A stretch of DNA of 22,016 nucleotides from CAVPDG01 sp963702535 (GCA_963702535.1 CAVPDG010000032.1:1-22016), one strand, 5' to 3'. Counted from the first letter of the stretch, positions 1-9,115 are shown. The notes: generated by a model not told the origin, from the letters alone. A program made the numbers and translations.

Positions 1-823
1 AATCCCCAACGGCTGGTAAACTGGCTCGTCCCACGAAGATCGGCAGCCTGGCGGCGGGAAGCTCGGCAGGTTGCACCGGGATGGCGATCTGCGAATGCTC
101 TTCTACCCCGGCGCTTGCCAGGGCGGCGATCGCCGCCGAGTCTTCGATCACATTGGCGATCTGCCCGTCCATCATCTGGATCACTTTGTCGACATAGCGC
201 GCCATGCGCAGGTCGTGAGTGACCATGATGCCGGCTTTATTCTGCTCGTGGATCAGGTCTGAGAAGATCTGCACCGCCTGGAAGGCGCGCTCGGTATCCA
301 GGCTGGCGGTAGGCTCATCCGCCAGCACCAGGCTGGGGTCGTGAATGAGCGATCGGGCGATGGAGACGCGCTGGCGCTGACCGCCGGATAGCTGGTTGGG
401 CAGGTTGTTCAGGCGCTCGCCCAGCCCCAGGCGCTCCAGCAGTTCCACGGCGCGCTGGTGGCTCTGCTTGTCGTAGATTTTGTTCAGGCGCAGCATCAGC
501 TCCACATTTTCCAGCACCGTCAGGTAAGGAACCAGGTTGTTCGCCTGGAAGGTGAAGCCGATGTTCTTGCGGCGGAAAACGACCCGGTCTTTCTCTTTCA
601 TCCCGCTCAGGTCCTGCCCGGCGATGAGCACTTTGCCCTCGCTGGGCGCCAGCAGTGCAGCCAGCATCGCCAGCATGGTGGTCTTGCCCGAGCCGCTCGG
701 ACCGACCAGGGCGACAAACTCGCCCGCCCGCACCTGGATATCCGCCTGGTCTACGGCTTTGATGGTCATCTCGTTGGTGCGGTAGATCTTGCTCACTGCT
801 TGGGTCTCAACAATGTTCTGCAT
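1..823 (-). CDS. ABC transporter ATP-binding protein (MacB/LolD-type), 3' end cut by window edge
   Basis: This is the ATPase half of an exporter or lipoprotein-type ABC system and would hydrolyse ATP to drive the FtsX-like permease encoded just upstream. I translated it directly from the minus strand: an open frame of about 274 codons that runs off the window. It shows Walker A GPSGSGKT (about residues 41-48), a Q-loop glutamine near 93, signature LSGGQ (about 145-149), Walker B LVLADE with catalytic Glu near 170, and the H-loop His near 203. The part after about residue 225 extends beyond a normal 220-235 residue LolD/MacB ATPase and continues past the edge, so a C-terminal extension exists. 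The start ATG has a GGAGAA ribosome site about 7 nt upstream. The gene lies 38 bp after the permease, in the same operon. The substrate cannot be told from sequence. Confidence 0.93.
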   Translation of the reverse strand, partial: MQNIVETQAVSKIYRTNEMTIKAVDQADIQVRAGEFVALVGPSGSGKTTMLAMLAALLAPSEGKVLIAGQDLSGMKEKDRVVFRRKNIGFTFQANNLVPYLTVLENVELMLRLNKIYDKQSHQRAVELLERLGLGERLNNLPNQLSGGQRQRVSIARSLIHDPSLVLADEPTASLDTERAFQAVQIFSDLIHEQNKAGIMVTHDLRMARYVDKVIQMMDGQIANVIEDSAAIAALASAGVEEHSQIAIPVQPAELPAARLPIFVGRASLPAVGD

Positions 824-861
824 GGAAGGTTCTCCAATCATGATTACAGGGAATGAATGCT

Positions 862-2016
862 TCAGGAAGATAGCCCGAGCGCCATCAAAGGCTCGACTTT
901 GAGCGCCAGGCGTACAGACACCAGCCCGCCGATCGGTCCAATGATCATCAGCGAGAGCATTGCCGCTGCCAATGACTGCTGTGTGAATTGGATGGGAATG
1001 CCTTGCGGCAGACCCAGGGCGAGAAGCAGCGTGCTAGCCGTCCCCAGCAGCACACCGAAGATGGTGACCGCCACGATCTGCATGACCACCGCCAGCCCTA
1101 TCGTGGGGTTGGAAGCGCCAATCGCCTTGAGCATGCCGATATTGGGCACCTTTTGCAGCGTCTGGATCTGGAAGAAGCCGCCGATGACCAGGATGCCGAT
1201 CAGCAGGGTAAAACCGCGCTGCGTGTTGAGCGTGCTCTGCTGCGCGGAGTAGCCCGGCGAAGCCTTGTAAGCGGTGACCACGTCTGCCACCTCGACATCC
1301 GGGACCTGGCTCTGGATGAGCTGCGCCATCTCCGCCTGGGCAGCCGGCTGGCTGAGCCTGGCGGCAAGGATGTTGTAAGTTAGCGGCTCGTCGCCGTTGC
1401 TGGCTGTCCCCTGGGGGCGCACCTTGTCCCATACCTGCAGGGGGATGAAGACGGAGGGTTGGAAGAAGTACTGGCGACCGTCGGTGATGCCTGAAACCCT
1501 CAGGTCATAGTATTCCTCTTCCGTCCCCTGGATGGACTTCAAGGTGATGGTATCGCCGACCTTCACGCCGGCTTCGCGGGCGATAGCGCCGTCGATGACC
1601 GCTTCGTAGGCGCGGGCGTTTCTCAGGTCACGCCCTTGCAGGGCTGGCGCCCCGCCCGGCTTGCCGGGCTCGTAACCCACCAGCGATACATCCAGGTCCT
1701 CGGCGCCATTCGTGAAGACCAGCGTCGCATTGCTGAGCCCAACCGGTCCAACCGCTTCAACGCCCGGTACGCGGCGCACTTTGGTCAGCGTGTCGTTGCC
1801 CAGGCGGCTGGTCAGCGTGGAAAGCTGCACGTCGCTCTGGAAGACGAGCAGCTGGGCATCCAGCTTGGCTAGATACTCACGGTTGGCGGTCGCCAAGCCT
1901 TCAGCCAGCCCGGCGATGAACAAAACAAGGATGGTGATCAGAGCGATCACCAGGCTGAAGAGGAAAAAGCGCCCTTTATTGCGCCATACTTCTTTGATTG
2001 CCAGGTAAAAAGACAT
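862..2016 (-). CDS. FtsX/MacB-like ABC transporter permease
   Basis: A 384-residue membrane subunit of an ABC exporter. One transmembrane helix lies near residues 17-37, followed by a large extracytoplasmic domain (about 40-265) of MacB periplasmic-core type, then three helices at about 268-288, 308-335 and 348-371. That 1+3 topology and the conserved MLKAIGAS stretch between helices 2 and 3 are typical of the FtsX family; DevC of the DevBCA exporters has a similar length. The start has a GAGGTG ribosome site and a consensus promoter at 2072-2100. The ATPase gene follows directly, so the two form a transporter unit. No membrane-fusion protein is visible in the window. The frame is intact. What it exports is unknown. 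Confidence 0.92.
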   Translation of the reverse strand: MSFYLAIKEVWRNKGRFFLFSLVIALITILVLFIAGLAEGLATANREYLAKLDAQLLVFQSDVQLSTLTSRLGNDTLTKVRRVPGVEAVGPVGLSNATLVFTNGAEDLDVSLVGYEPGKPGGAPALQGRDLRNARAYEAVIDGAIAREAGVKVGDTITLKSIQGTEEEYYDLRVSGITDGRQYFFQPSVFIPLQVWDKVRPQGTASNGDEPLTYNILAARLSQPAAQAEMAQLIQSQVPDVEVADVVTAYKASPGYSAQQSTLNTQRGFTLLIGILVIGGFFQIQTLQKVPNIGMLKAIGASNPTIGLAVVMQIVAVTIFGVLLGTASTLLLALGLPQGIPIQFTQQSLAAAMLSLMIIGPIGGLVSVRLALKVEPLMALGLSS

Positions 2017-2071
2017 TTTTGCACCTCACTCGGCAGGCTAAAAGCCTGGTTTGTTTCTTTCAATGATGGGT

Positions 2072-2100
2072 ATTATAGCGGGATTCCTTTAGTTTGTCAA
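2072..2100 (-). promoter_or_regulatory. Consensus sigma-70-type promoter for the ABC exporter operon
   Basis: On the minus strand TTGACA (2100-2095) and TATAAT (2077-2072) are separated by exactly 17 bases, matching the bacterial housekeeping consensus at all 12 positions. Transcription would start near 2065, giving a leader of about 50 nt before the permease ATG at 2016. Confidence 0.85.
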
Positions 2101-2155
2101 GGTTTTGCAGCATATTTGTACAGTATTTGTCCATTCAATTTGCTGCGCTTGCGCC

Positions 2156-2183
2156 TTGACAAAGCCTGGCGCTCGTGTAACAC
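2156..2183 (+). promoter_or_regulatory. Likely promoter for the EamA-phnX operon
   Basis: TTGACA at 2156-2161 is followed after 16 bases by TAACAC (2178-2183), a perfect -35 with a weak -10. A transcript would begin near 2190, just ahead of the GTG at 2206. This supports the GTG start over the upstream TTG at 2116, which would lie outside such a transcript. Confidence 0.45.
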
Positions 2184-2205
2184 TAAGCCCAATCCGGATC
2201 CCCTT

Positions 2206-3081
2206 GTGTCCCCACTGGCTGCCACACTCACGCTCGTCTCCGCCTTCTTTCACGCCGGCTGGAATTTGCTGGCGCGCAAATACCGCGGTGGGAATATCTT
2301 CCTGCGCGTGCCGCTGCTCATCGCCGCCATAGGCTTGCTCCCGGTGCTGCTGGCGGGCGTCTGGTCGGCGCCGCTGCCGCAAGGTGTGTGGGTCAATTTC
2401 ACCTTCAGCGGCATCTGCCTGGCGGTGTACTTCCTGGGGCTGACGCAGGGTTACCAGAGCGGCGAGTTCTCGGTCGTTTACCCGCTGGCGCGCGCCCTGC
2501 CCGTGCTGGTGCTCGCCCTGGCGGATATCGCCCTGGGCAACCCGCCCACAGCCATCGGCTGGGCTGGGATCTTGCTGGTAGCCATCGGCTGCATGACCAG
2601 CCCGCTGGAATCGTTGCGCAGCATCCACCTCTCCACCTACCTGAACCGCACCACCCTCTGGATCCTGATCACGGCAGCCGGCATGGTGGGCTATACCCTG
2701 GCGGATAACCAGGCTGCCGACCGCTTCGCCCCTGGCATCGCACCCGTGCTGCGCTACCACGTCCTGGCGCTGACCGTCTCCCTGATCACCTTCTGGATTT
2801 TCCTGAAGCTTACCCGCCAGCCGGTCAGCCTGGAAAGGGGGCTGGAGAATTGGAAATGGCCGGCGGTGATGGCGGCGCTGCTCTTCATGGCGTACACGTT
2901 GGTGCTGGTGGCTTACCAGTACAGCACGGAGACCAGCTACGTCGCCGCGCTGCGCCAGTTTAGCCTGGTGATTGCAGTGCCGGTCGGGGCGTTCTACTTC
3001 AAAGAGGCCTCTCCCCATCTGCGCATCATAGCTGCCGTGACGATCACGCTGGGCATCATCTTGATCGCGCTGGGAGGCTGA
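2206..3081 (+). CDS. EamA/DMT-superfamily membrane transporter
   Basis: A hydrophobic protein of about 291 residues with roughly ten predicted transmembrane helices, in the two-repeat arrangement of EamA (drug/metabolite transporter) proteins. The N-terminal helix containing SAFFHAGWNLLARK resembles the first helix of EamA domains. I chose GTG 2206 because the first helix follows it at once and the probable promoter at 2156-2183 lies inside the longer frame opening at TTG 2116; a clear ribosome site is lacking, so the start is uncertain. phnX begins 33 bp downstream in the same direction, so the two are probably co-transcribed. A role in moving a phosphonate or its breakdown product is possible but only inferred from the neighbour. 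The frame is intact. Confidence 0.85.
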   Translation: MSPLAATLTLVSAFFHAGWNLLARKYRGGNIFLRVPLLIAAIGLLPVLLAGVWSAPLPQGVWVNFTFSGICLAVYFLGLTQGYQSGEFSVVYPLARALPVLVLALADIALGNPPTAIGWAGILLVAIGCMTSPLESLRSIHLSTYLNRTTLWILITAAGMVGYTLADNQAADRFAPGIAPVLRYHVLALTVSLITFWIFLKLTRQPVSLERGLENWKWPAVMAALLFMAYTLVLVAYQYSTETSYVAALRQFSLVIAVPVGAFYFKEASPHLRIIAAVTITLGIILIALGG

Positions 3082-3114
3082 GACCGCCAGCGCATCGTTG
3101 CTGAGGAGGACGGG

Positions 3115-3945
3115 ATGGAGCACACCTACCAACACTCGTACCAGGGACCCGTGAAACTGGTTGTGCTGGACTGGGCGGGGACGACCATCGACTATGGCTG
3201 CATCGCTCCGGCTGTGGCGTTCGTCGAGGTCTTCCGCCGCAAGGGGGTGGCGATCAGCATCGAGCAAGCCCGCCGCCCGATGGGACTGGGCAAGCGCGAG
3301 CACATCCAGGCGATCTGCCAGCAAAGCGAGGTGGCAGGCGCCTGGCAGCGCGCCTGCGGCAGTGCGGTGAGCGCGCAGGATATCGAGGCGATGTACCGTG
3401 AGTTCCAGCCGATCCAGATGCAGTGCCTGGCGGATTACTCCGAGCTGATCCCCGGCGCGCGGGAAGCGGTAGCCGCCCTGCGCCTCAAGGGCATCCGCAT
3501 CGGGACGACCACCGGGTACTTCACGGAAGCGATGGAGCTGGTCATCGAAGCGGCAGCCCGGCAAGGCTACATTGCCGATAGCAACGTATGCGTCAGCCAG
3601 GTGCGGGCGGGACGTCCCGAGCCGTGGATGCTGATCCAGAATATGGTCAACCTGGGTATCTATCCGCCAGCGGCGGTTGTTAAGGTCGATGATACCCCGC
3701 CTGGCATCGCTGAAGGTTTGAATGCCGGGGCGTGGGCGGTAGGGTTAGCGAAGACGGGCAACGAGGTGGGCTTGAGCCTGGAAGACTCCAACGCCGCCTC
3801 TCCCGCCGAGCTCGAAGCGCTGCTGAGCAGGGCGCGTGAGACACTTCGGCGGGCGGGCGCCCATTACGTCGTCGATTCGATCGCGGATATGCCCGGGGTG
3901 GTCGACGACATCAACCGGCGGCTGGCGAGGGACGAAAAACCCTGA
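3115..3945 (+). CDS. phnX: Phosphonoacetaldehyde hydrolase (phosphonatase)
   Basis: A haloacid-dehalogenase-superfamily enzyme that splits phosphonoacetaldehyde into acetaldehyde and phosphate, the second step of 2-aminoethylphosphonate breakdown. The 276-residue product has the PhnX nucleophile motif DWAGTT (Asp19), the cap-domain lysine that forms the Schiff base in MGLGKREHI (Lys60), a TTTGY motif (131-135), AGRPEPWM (165-172) and the Mg-binding KVDDTPPGI acidic loop (Asp192/193). All family hallmarks are present and the length is normal. A strong AGGAGG site sits 6 nt before the ATG. The usual partner, a 2-aminoethylphosphonate transaminase (PhnW), is not in the window. The gene converges on the phosphatase gene with an 11-bp gap. 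Confidence 0.93.
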   Translation: MEHTYQHSYQGPVKLVVLDWAGTTIDYGCIAPAVAFVEVFRRKGVAISIEQARRPMGLGKREHIQAICQQSEVAGAWQRACGSAVSAQDIEAMYREFQPIQMQCLADYSELIPGAREAVAALRLKGIRIGTTTGYFTEAMELVIEAAARQGYIADSNVCVSQVRAGRPEPWMLIQNMVNLGIYPPAAVVKVDDTPPGIAEGLNAGAWAVGLAKTGNEVGLSLEDSNAASPAELEALLSRARETLRRAGAHYVVDSIADMPGVVDDINRRLARDEKP

Positions 3946-3956
3946 TCCCGGGCATC

Positions 3957-5228
3957 TCAGCCGGCACGGCAATTGACCGCCACCAGGGTGATATCGTCGA
4001 ACTGGACTTCCTGCGCCTGGTAGGCTTGCAGGCTGCCAAAGATCTCGTCGCAGCAGGCTTGAGCGCTGCTTGAGGAAGCAGCGATGAGCGCCTGCCGCAG
4101 GCGCGGCAAGCCATACGCGCCTGCCTGCGGACCCGCCGTATCCGTAACGCCATCCGTATAGAGCAAGAGGGTCGCGCCGGGCGAGAGGAGCAGCATTTGC
4201 TGGTCGAGCTCAGGGCGGGGTAATATGCCCAGCGGCTGGCCCGCGCCCCGCGGCGCAAGGGTGACCTGCCCATCCTGGCACAGCAGGGGCAGCTCGTGCC
4301 CGGCGCGCGCATAGCAGAACTCGCCGCTGCGGGGATCCAGCACGCCGTAAAGGACGGTGGCGAACATGCCGCGGGCGTTCATGCGCAGGAGCTGGTGGTT
4401 GACGCGCAGCAGCGTATCGCGCGGCGAGCGACCATGGGCGGCCTCGGACTGGAGCAAGGCATGCGTCTGCGCCATGAAGATGGCAGCCGGCACGCCCTTA
4501 TCGGTGACATCCCCGATCAGCACCCCGATGCGGTTGCGACCCACGGGGAAGACGTTGTAAAAATCGCCGCCCACGGCACGGGCGGGAGCGATCCGCGCCC
4601 CAAACTCATAGCCGGCTACAACCGGCAGAGCCCCAGGCAGAACGCTCATCTGGATATCGCGCGCCAGTTGCAGCTCACGCTCGAGCTTTTCCTTCTCAAC
4701 CAGCTCTGCCTGAGCCGCCTTCAGCTCGTCATAAGCCGCTTGCAGGAGCTGGTTCTTGGCTTTAAGATCGCGGATCAATTCATTCTCTGAGTCTTTCAGG
4801 CGCACGGTGAGCACTCGCACCATCTGGTAAGCCAGGCGCGGCTGGCGGGTGAGCAGGGCGTCCAGATCCTGGCGGCTCATCTCGATCAGGCGCGCGGGCA
4901 GCGCGGCGCGCGCGCTGGCGGTGCGCAGCCCTTCCAGATCGAACAGGCTCATCTCCCCGATGAATTCACCCGGACCGCGCTGTCCGAGCAGGCGCGCCTC
5001 GCCCGTATCCAGCGCTTTGACGATCTCGAGCAATCCCTGCTGCACGATGTAGAAATGCTCGCCGCGCTCGCCCTCGCGGAACAACAGCGCCCCGGGAGGC
5101 AGCTCCACCACCCGCAGATGGTCCGCCAGGAAGCGCAGCTCGTGTGGCGGTAAGGATTGGAACAACGGCGCCTGCGCCAGGGTGGCTTCGACCTGCTCCT
5201 GCGCGATTTGCGGTTCTCCGGCCGTCAT
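3957..5228 (-). CDS. cNMP-binding domain / SpoIIE-type PP2C serine phosphatase
   Basis: A 423-residue cytoplasmic signalling protein. Residues about 20-140 form a cyclic-nucleotide-binding domain whose phosphate-binding cassette keeps the glutamate (GEM, Glu92) and the arginine followed by small residues (RTAS, Arg102). A charged coiled coil spans about 145-190. Residues about 200-420 are a SpoIIE/RsbU-type PP2C phosphatase with metal-binding aspartates in GGDFY (Asp222), GDVTDKG (Asp240), YTDG (Asp359) and FDD (411-412), so it should be active. Such proteins dephosphorylate anti-sigma-factor antagonists or similar partners. The ATG overlaps the stop of the preceding small gene (ATGA at 5225-5228), which implies coupled translation. 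With a nucleotide cyclase upstream, cAMP or cGMP is the expected ligand (inference). The frame is intact. Confidence 0.94.
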   Translation of the reverse strand: MTAGEPQIAQEQVEATLAQAPLFQSLPPHELRFLADHLRVVELPPGALLFREGERGEHFYIVQQGLLEIVKALDTGEARLLGQRGPGEFIGEMSLFDLEGLRTASARAALPARLIEMSRQDLDALLTRQPRLAYQMVRVLTVRLKDSENELIRDLKAKNQLLQAAYDELKAAQAELVEKEKLERELQLARDIQMSVLPGALPVVAGYEFGARIAPARAVGGDFYNVFPVGRNRIGVLIGDVTDKGVPAAIFMAQTHALLQSEAAHGRSPRDTLLRVNHQLLRMNARGMFATVLYGVLDPRSGEFCYARAGHELPLLCQDGQVTLAPRGAGQPLGILPRPELDQQMLLLSPGATLLLYTDGVTDTAGPQAGAYGLPRLRQALIAASSSSAQACCDEIFGSLQAYQAQEVQFDDITLVAVNCRAG

Positions 5229-5652
5229 TTTCCCCAGCTAACCGGAGGATCGCCCCACTTCGCGATGGAAACCACACCAAAGCCACCCTTGGCAGGGTTG
5301 GCGTCAGGCTGCAGGTGGAAGCCATGCTTTTCCGCGGTGAAGCGCACCCAGTTCTTTCCATCCCAGAAGCCCAATGCCAGCGCGACGCCTTCACGCTCGG
5401 CGCGCTGCAGGTCTGCCCGGGTATAGCGCACTTTGAGCTCGAAAGGCTGCTCGAACTCGACCAGGTAAGCCTCGGGCTGGTCTTCATCGAAAGCTCAAAG
5501 TTCGAGACCAGGCGGGCGGGTTGAAAACCACCTTTAACCGGACGGCATGCTTTCCATGCTGCCCAATCCAAGCTTGCGCACACCAATCTTCCGCTTTGAT
5601 CGGGGATCGTGACCGTCACACCTTCTGTGTCAAAATCAACTTTTTTTGGCAT
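5225..5652 (-). CDS. Hypothetical protein of about 142 residues, one apparent frameshift
   Basis: I do not recognise a family. The gene starts at ATG 5652 behind an AGGAGG site and reads MPKKVDFDTEGVTVTIPD..., rich in beta-strand-type residues. It changes frame near 5485 in a T run (one base appears missing) and continues as ...DEDQPEAYLVEFEQPFELKVRYTRADL... to ...GDPPVSWGK. There is no signal peptide or membrane segment, so a cytoplasmic protein is expected. It ends in an ATGA overlap with the phosphatase gene, and its start is about 110 bp after the cyclase gene, so it sits between the two signalling proteins in one operon. A partner, inhibitor or target in the same pathway is plausible but unproven. 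Confidence 0.75.
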
Positions 5653-5685
5653 CCTTTCCTCCTGAAAATGTCAGGCTGAAATATC

Positions 5686-5711
5686 CGCGCCGCAAGCAGA
5701 AAACCGGCGCG
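5686..5711. repeat. Inverted repeat in the cyclase-to-small-protein spacer
   Basis: Perfect 7-bp arms CGCGCCG (5686-5692) and CGGCGCG (5705-5711) around a 12-nt loop, in the 110-bp spacer inside the signalling operon. No T run follows on the minus strand, so it is not a classical terminator. It could be an mRNA stem that sets relative expression or stability of the downstream genes. Confidence 0.4.
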
Positions 5712-5762
5712 CTTCTCATGTATTCATTAATCCCCGCCCACAAGCGGGCCATGACCCTGTGC

Positions 5763-8700
5763 TCAGGGATATTTTCCAGAAAGGCTCTCCGCCAGGCAGG
5801 GTCGCTGATTTTGCTGAGCGCGCTCCTGCAGCTCCTGGTAGCCGCGGCGGATGGCATTTTCTCCCCTGGCGGGGTCGCCGGCAGCAGCGAACACCTGCGC
5901 GCAGGTCTGGTAAGCCAGGATGGGGAATTCCAGCGCCTGCGCGCCGTTCTCAGCCAGGTATTCCCAGAACTCGGCGGGTGTATTCCAGCGCCTGACCAGC
6001 CTCGCCGGCGGAGAGAGAGCTCGCGCCAGCCCCGCCAGGGCGTCCTGACCATTCCCGGGCATGTCCAGCGCATCCAGGCGCTGCCAGGCTTCGGCAAAAT
6101 GCTGGTGGGCAGCGGCAGGCTCGCCGGCTGCTTCGGCTGCCAGACCCAGGTAGGTGGATGCAACGGCAAGGGCGAAGTGATCTACCCCGGCGGCGCCGGT
6201 GAGCGCCTGCTCCAATACCTGCCTGGCGGCTGAGCGATCCCCCAGCCGCAAGTGAGCCAGCCCCAGGTTGAGCTGCGAATAGATGATCGTTTTAGTGAAG
6301 CCGATCTTCTGGGCGACCCCGAGGGCGCGCTGCAGGGCTTCTCGACCCTGCTCAGGCAAGCCCATGACCACGGTGTAGTAGCCAAGGTTATTGAGGACAA
6401 TCGTCTCGCCAGCCGAGTCGCCCAGGCGGCGCGTGATGGCTAAGGTCTGGTGCATGAGCTGAGCAGCGCGAGAAAGGTCGCCGGTTGCGGATAAATATAC
6501 CGACAGGTTCGTCAGCACCCTCGCCTGGATGAGCTCATCGCCAACTTGCGGTAGAAGCGCCAGGACAGCCTGCATCAGGCCGGCAGCCTGTTCAAGTTCT
6601 CCCAGGCGAGTCAGGCTGACTACCTGCATGGCAAGCACATCTGCTTGAGCCTCCACATTCCCAGATCGCCGGGCAGCCTGATCGGAGGCGGTGTAGGCTT
6701 GGAGGGCGAGGCGCTCTTCGCCGGTTACGGCGAGATAGTAGCCCTGGCGAGCGTATGCCTGGGCAAGGCAGTTCTCATCACCCATCTGGCGCGCCAGGTC
6801 GATGAGCGCCAAATCGTCAGCCTGGCGGGCGGTGGCATCTCCCAGCACGCCAAGCACTTCATCGCGACCCAAAAGCGCCTGCCAGCGCCTGTGTTGGTCG
6901 GTGGGCGGAAGCAGCTCCAGCGCCTGGTCGAAGAAGCGGCGCGCTTCGGGATAAGCACCCTGGGAGATCGCCCGCTTGCCTGCCAGGATGCTCCAGTCTG
7001 CCGCCGGGTCTTTCTCCTGCGCCAGGAGGTAATGCCGGGCGACCAGGGCGGCAAATTCTTCTACACGCTTGCTGGACTCGGCTGCCTGCGCCAGCCAGCG
7101 CGCCACACCGGCGTGTATCAGGCGCCGCTGCTCTTTGAGCAGGGTCTGATACACCATCTCCTGGAACAGGGCGTGGTTGAAGCCGTACTCCTGCGAGCCA
7201 GCAAATTGGGAGATCGCCTCAGGGTTGACGATCTTTTGATTTGCCAGGAGAGCCAATTGCGGCGCGGCAGGCTGTCCTCTTTGCTGATGGCTTGTAGGAG
7301 CGAATCCCAGAAATTGCGCCCGACGACCGATGCACCCTGCAAAGTTTGGCGGGCGTCAGCGGGCAAGAGCTCCAGGCGAGCCTGGATCACGGCGGTCAGC
7401 GTGGGTGGGATGCGCACGCTATGCAGGCGCTGCGCATCCACCTGCCAGCTCCCGCCATCACCCTCAGCGACGATCACGCCCTCGTCGATGAGCATATTCA
7501 CCAGCTCTTCCAGGTAATACGGGTTGCCATCCGACCGCTCCACGAGCAGCTCGCTCAGCTCCGCAGGGGCAGACTCCAGGCGACTCAAGACCTGGGCAGC
7601 AAGCTGCCGGCTTGAGCCTGCGCTCAAGGGGGCAAGATCGAGGCGCGAGCGGACGATATTTTCGCCGGGCTGCGCTCCTTCCCATTCGGGGTGAATGTCG
7701 AACAGCCGGAGGCGGGTCAGGCAGAGCGCCGCCAGCCTGGAGCCGCGGCAGCGACGGACAAGCTCGCGGATGGCATCCAGCGAAGGTCCATCTGCCCAAT
7801 GGATATCATCGAAGACCAGGAGCAACGGCGAGGCTTCTGCAAATGCCGTGAAATATCCTTGCAGGTAGAACAATGCCTGCTGGCGCAGTTGCTGGGGATC
7901 ATTCTTCTCCGCCAGTCCGGCAGCCTCGAACCCGAGCAGGGCGCCGATCACGTGCGCTTTATACCCGGCGTCATCTTCCAGGTATGCAGAAAGTCCCTCT
8001 TCGAGCTTCTGGCGCGCCTGGGCGGCGCTATCGCTCTCCAGGATCGAGAAGTGCAAGGCTAAAAGGTCGCGCAGCAGCGCGTAAGGCGTTCCAGACAAGC
8101 CTTCAGCGGCGGCGGCATGAAACCGGCAGGCGCCGAGCGGCTGGAGGTCGACCCAACGCTCAAATTCCGCTACCAGGCGGCTCTTGCCAATGCCGGGCTC
8201 TCCCACGATGGTGACCAGCTGCGCCTGGCGCGTTTCAATCGCCTCCAGAAAAGTCTGCTGCAGGATCTCCAGCTCGGCGTCCCGCCCCACCAGGCGGGTT
8301 TGCACACCGGCGACCCCACGACGGGAGGTCTGCTGGCTGCGCGGTGTCGCGCGCAGCACCAGGTAGGTCTGCAGAGGCTCGTCTTTACCCTTGACCAACA
8401 GGGGGGGCTGCGCCTGGACATCGAACAAGCCGCGCACCTGGCGATAGGTGTCATGGGAGATCAACAGACAGCCAGGCGGCGCTGAGCTCTCCATCCGCGC
8501 CGCCAGGTTGATCGCCATACCCATCACGGTGTTTTCCGCCTCAACTCCGGCGCCCACCACCGCCTGCCCGGTATTCAGCCCCACGCGTATCTTTAAAGTC
8601 CGCCAGCCCCCAGCGCTCCTGGACGGTAACAGCATAGCGACTGGCTTCATCTAAGAGAGACAGACCGGCATGAACCGCGCGCTCGGCGTCGCCCTCACGC

Positions 8701-9071
8701 GCCAGCGGGGCGCCGAAGATCGCCATCAAGCCATCGCCCATGTACCGCAAGACACGACCGCCGTGGCGCTCGACCACGCCACCGAAGCGCTGTAGCGCCT
8801 CATCCATCACCGCCAGCGTATCTTCAGCATCCAGCCCCTGGCTGATCTGCGTCGAACCGACGATATCCGTAAAGAGGATGGTGACGAACTTGAGCTGAGG
8901 CGACTTCTCGCCCTGCTGGGCATCCAGCCGGGCGAGTTTCTCGCGCATCGAAACCAGGGCGGCATCGACGACCGCATCGCCTAATATCGCACGCTGGGCA
9001 TCCAAAGCAGCCACCGCCACCTCGAGCTGGCGGCGCTCGTCTTTAAGCTGATCCTGAGAAGGTGATTCCAT
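5763..9071 (-). CDS. Class III adenylate/guanylate cyclase - AAA ATPase - TPR regulator, two frameshifts
   Basis: A multidomain sensor of about 1100 residues made of three overlapping frames. The N-terminus (about 1-60) is helical. A class III cyclase domain follows with metal aspartates in LFTDIVGST (Asp69) and MGDGLMAIFG (Asp113), VGLNTG, and the transition-state Asn/Arg motif INLAARM. The usual purine-choosing Lys is Arg109 and the usual Asp/Thr is Met (GMAIN), so ATP versus GTP cannot be assigned. Next come a STAND/AAA ATPase with Walker A GEPGIGKS and Walker B LLLVFDD, then a long TPR-rich region to the C-terminus. Frame changes fall near 8606 (a run of five G) and near 7258; homology continues across both. 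Promoter at 9087-9115. It heads the operon with the small protein and the cNMP-binding phosphatase. Confidence 0.9.
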
Positions 9072-9086
9072 CCTGACCCCGCGCTT

Positions 9087-9115
9087 AGTTTACCCCAACT
9101 CCAGCGGGCTGTAAA
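9087..9115 (-). promoter_or_regulatory. Promoter of the cyclase-phosphatase operon
   Basis: On the minus strand TTTACA (9115-9110) and TAAACT (9092-9087) are 17 bases apart. Transcription would start near 9080, so the cyclase mRNA would have a leader of only about 10 nt before the ATG at 9071; the only ribosome-site-like sequence is GGGGTCAGG right against the ATG. Confidence 0.6.

Noticed and set aside
2116..2205. TTG start at 2116 for the EamA transporter
   Set aside because: It adds about 30 polar residues before the first helix and lies upstream of a plausible promoter at 2156-2183; GTG 2206 fits better.
2089..3564. A 491-codon open frame on the minus strand opposite the EamA and phnX genes
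   Set aside because: Its product is rich in Gln, Arg, Asp and His in the way antisense frames of GC-rich genes are, has no recognisable domain, and lies opposite two clear genes with intact motifs.
6645..7517. A 290-codon plus-strand frame opposite the cyclase gene
   Set aside because: It is antisense to the TPR and ATPase parts, whose protein features are unmistakable; no ribosome site or domain supports it.
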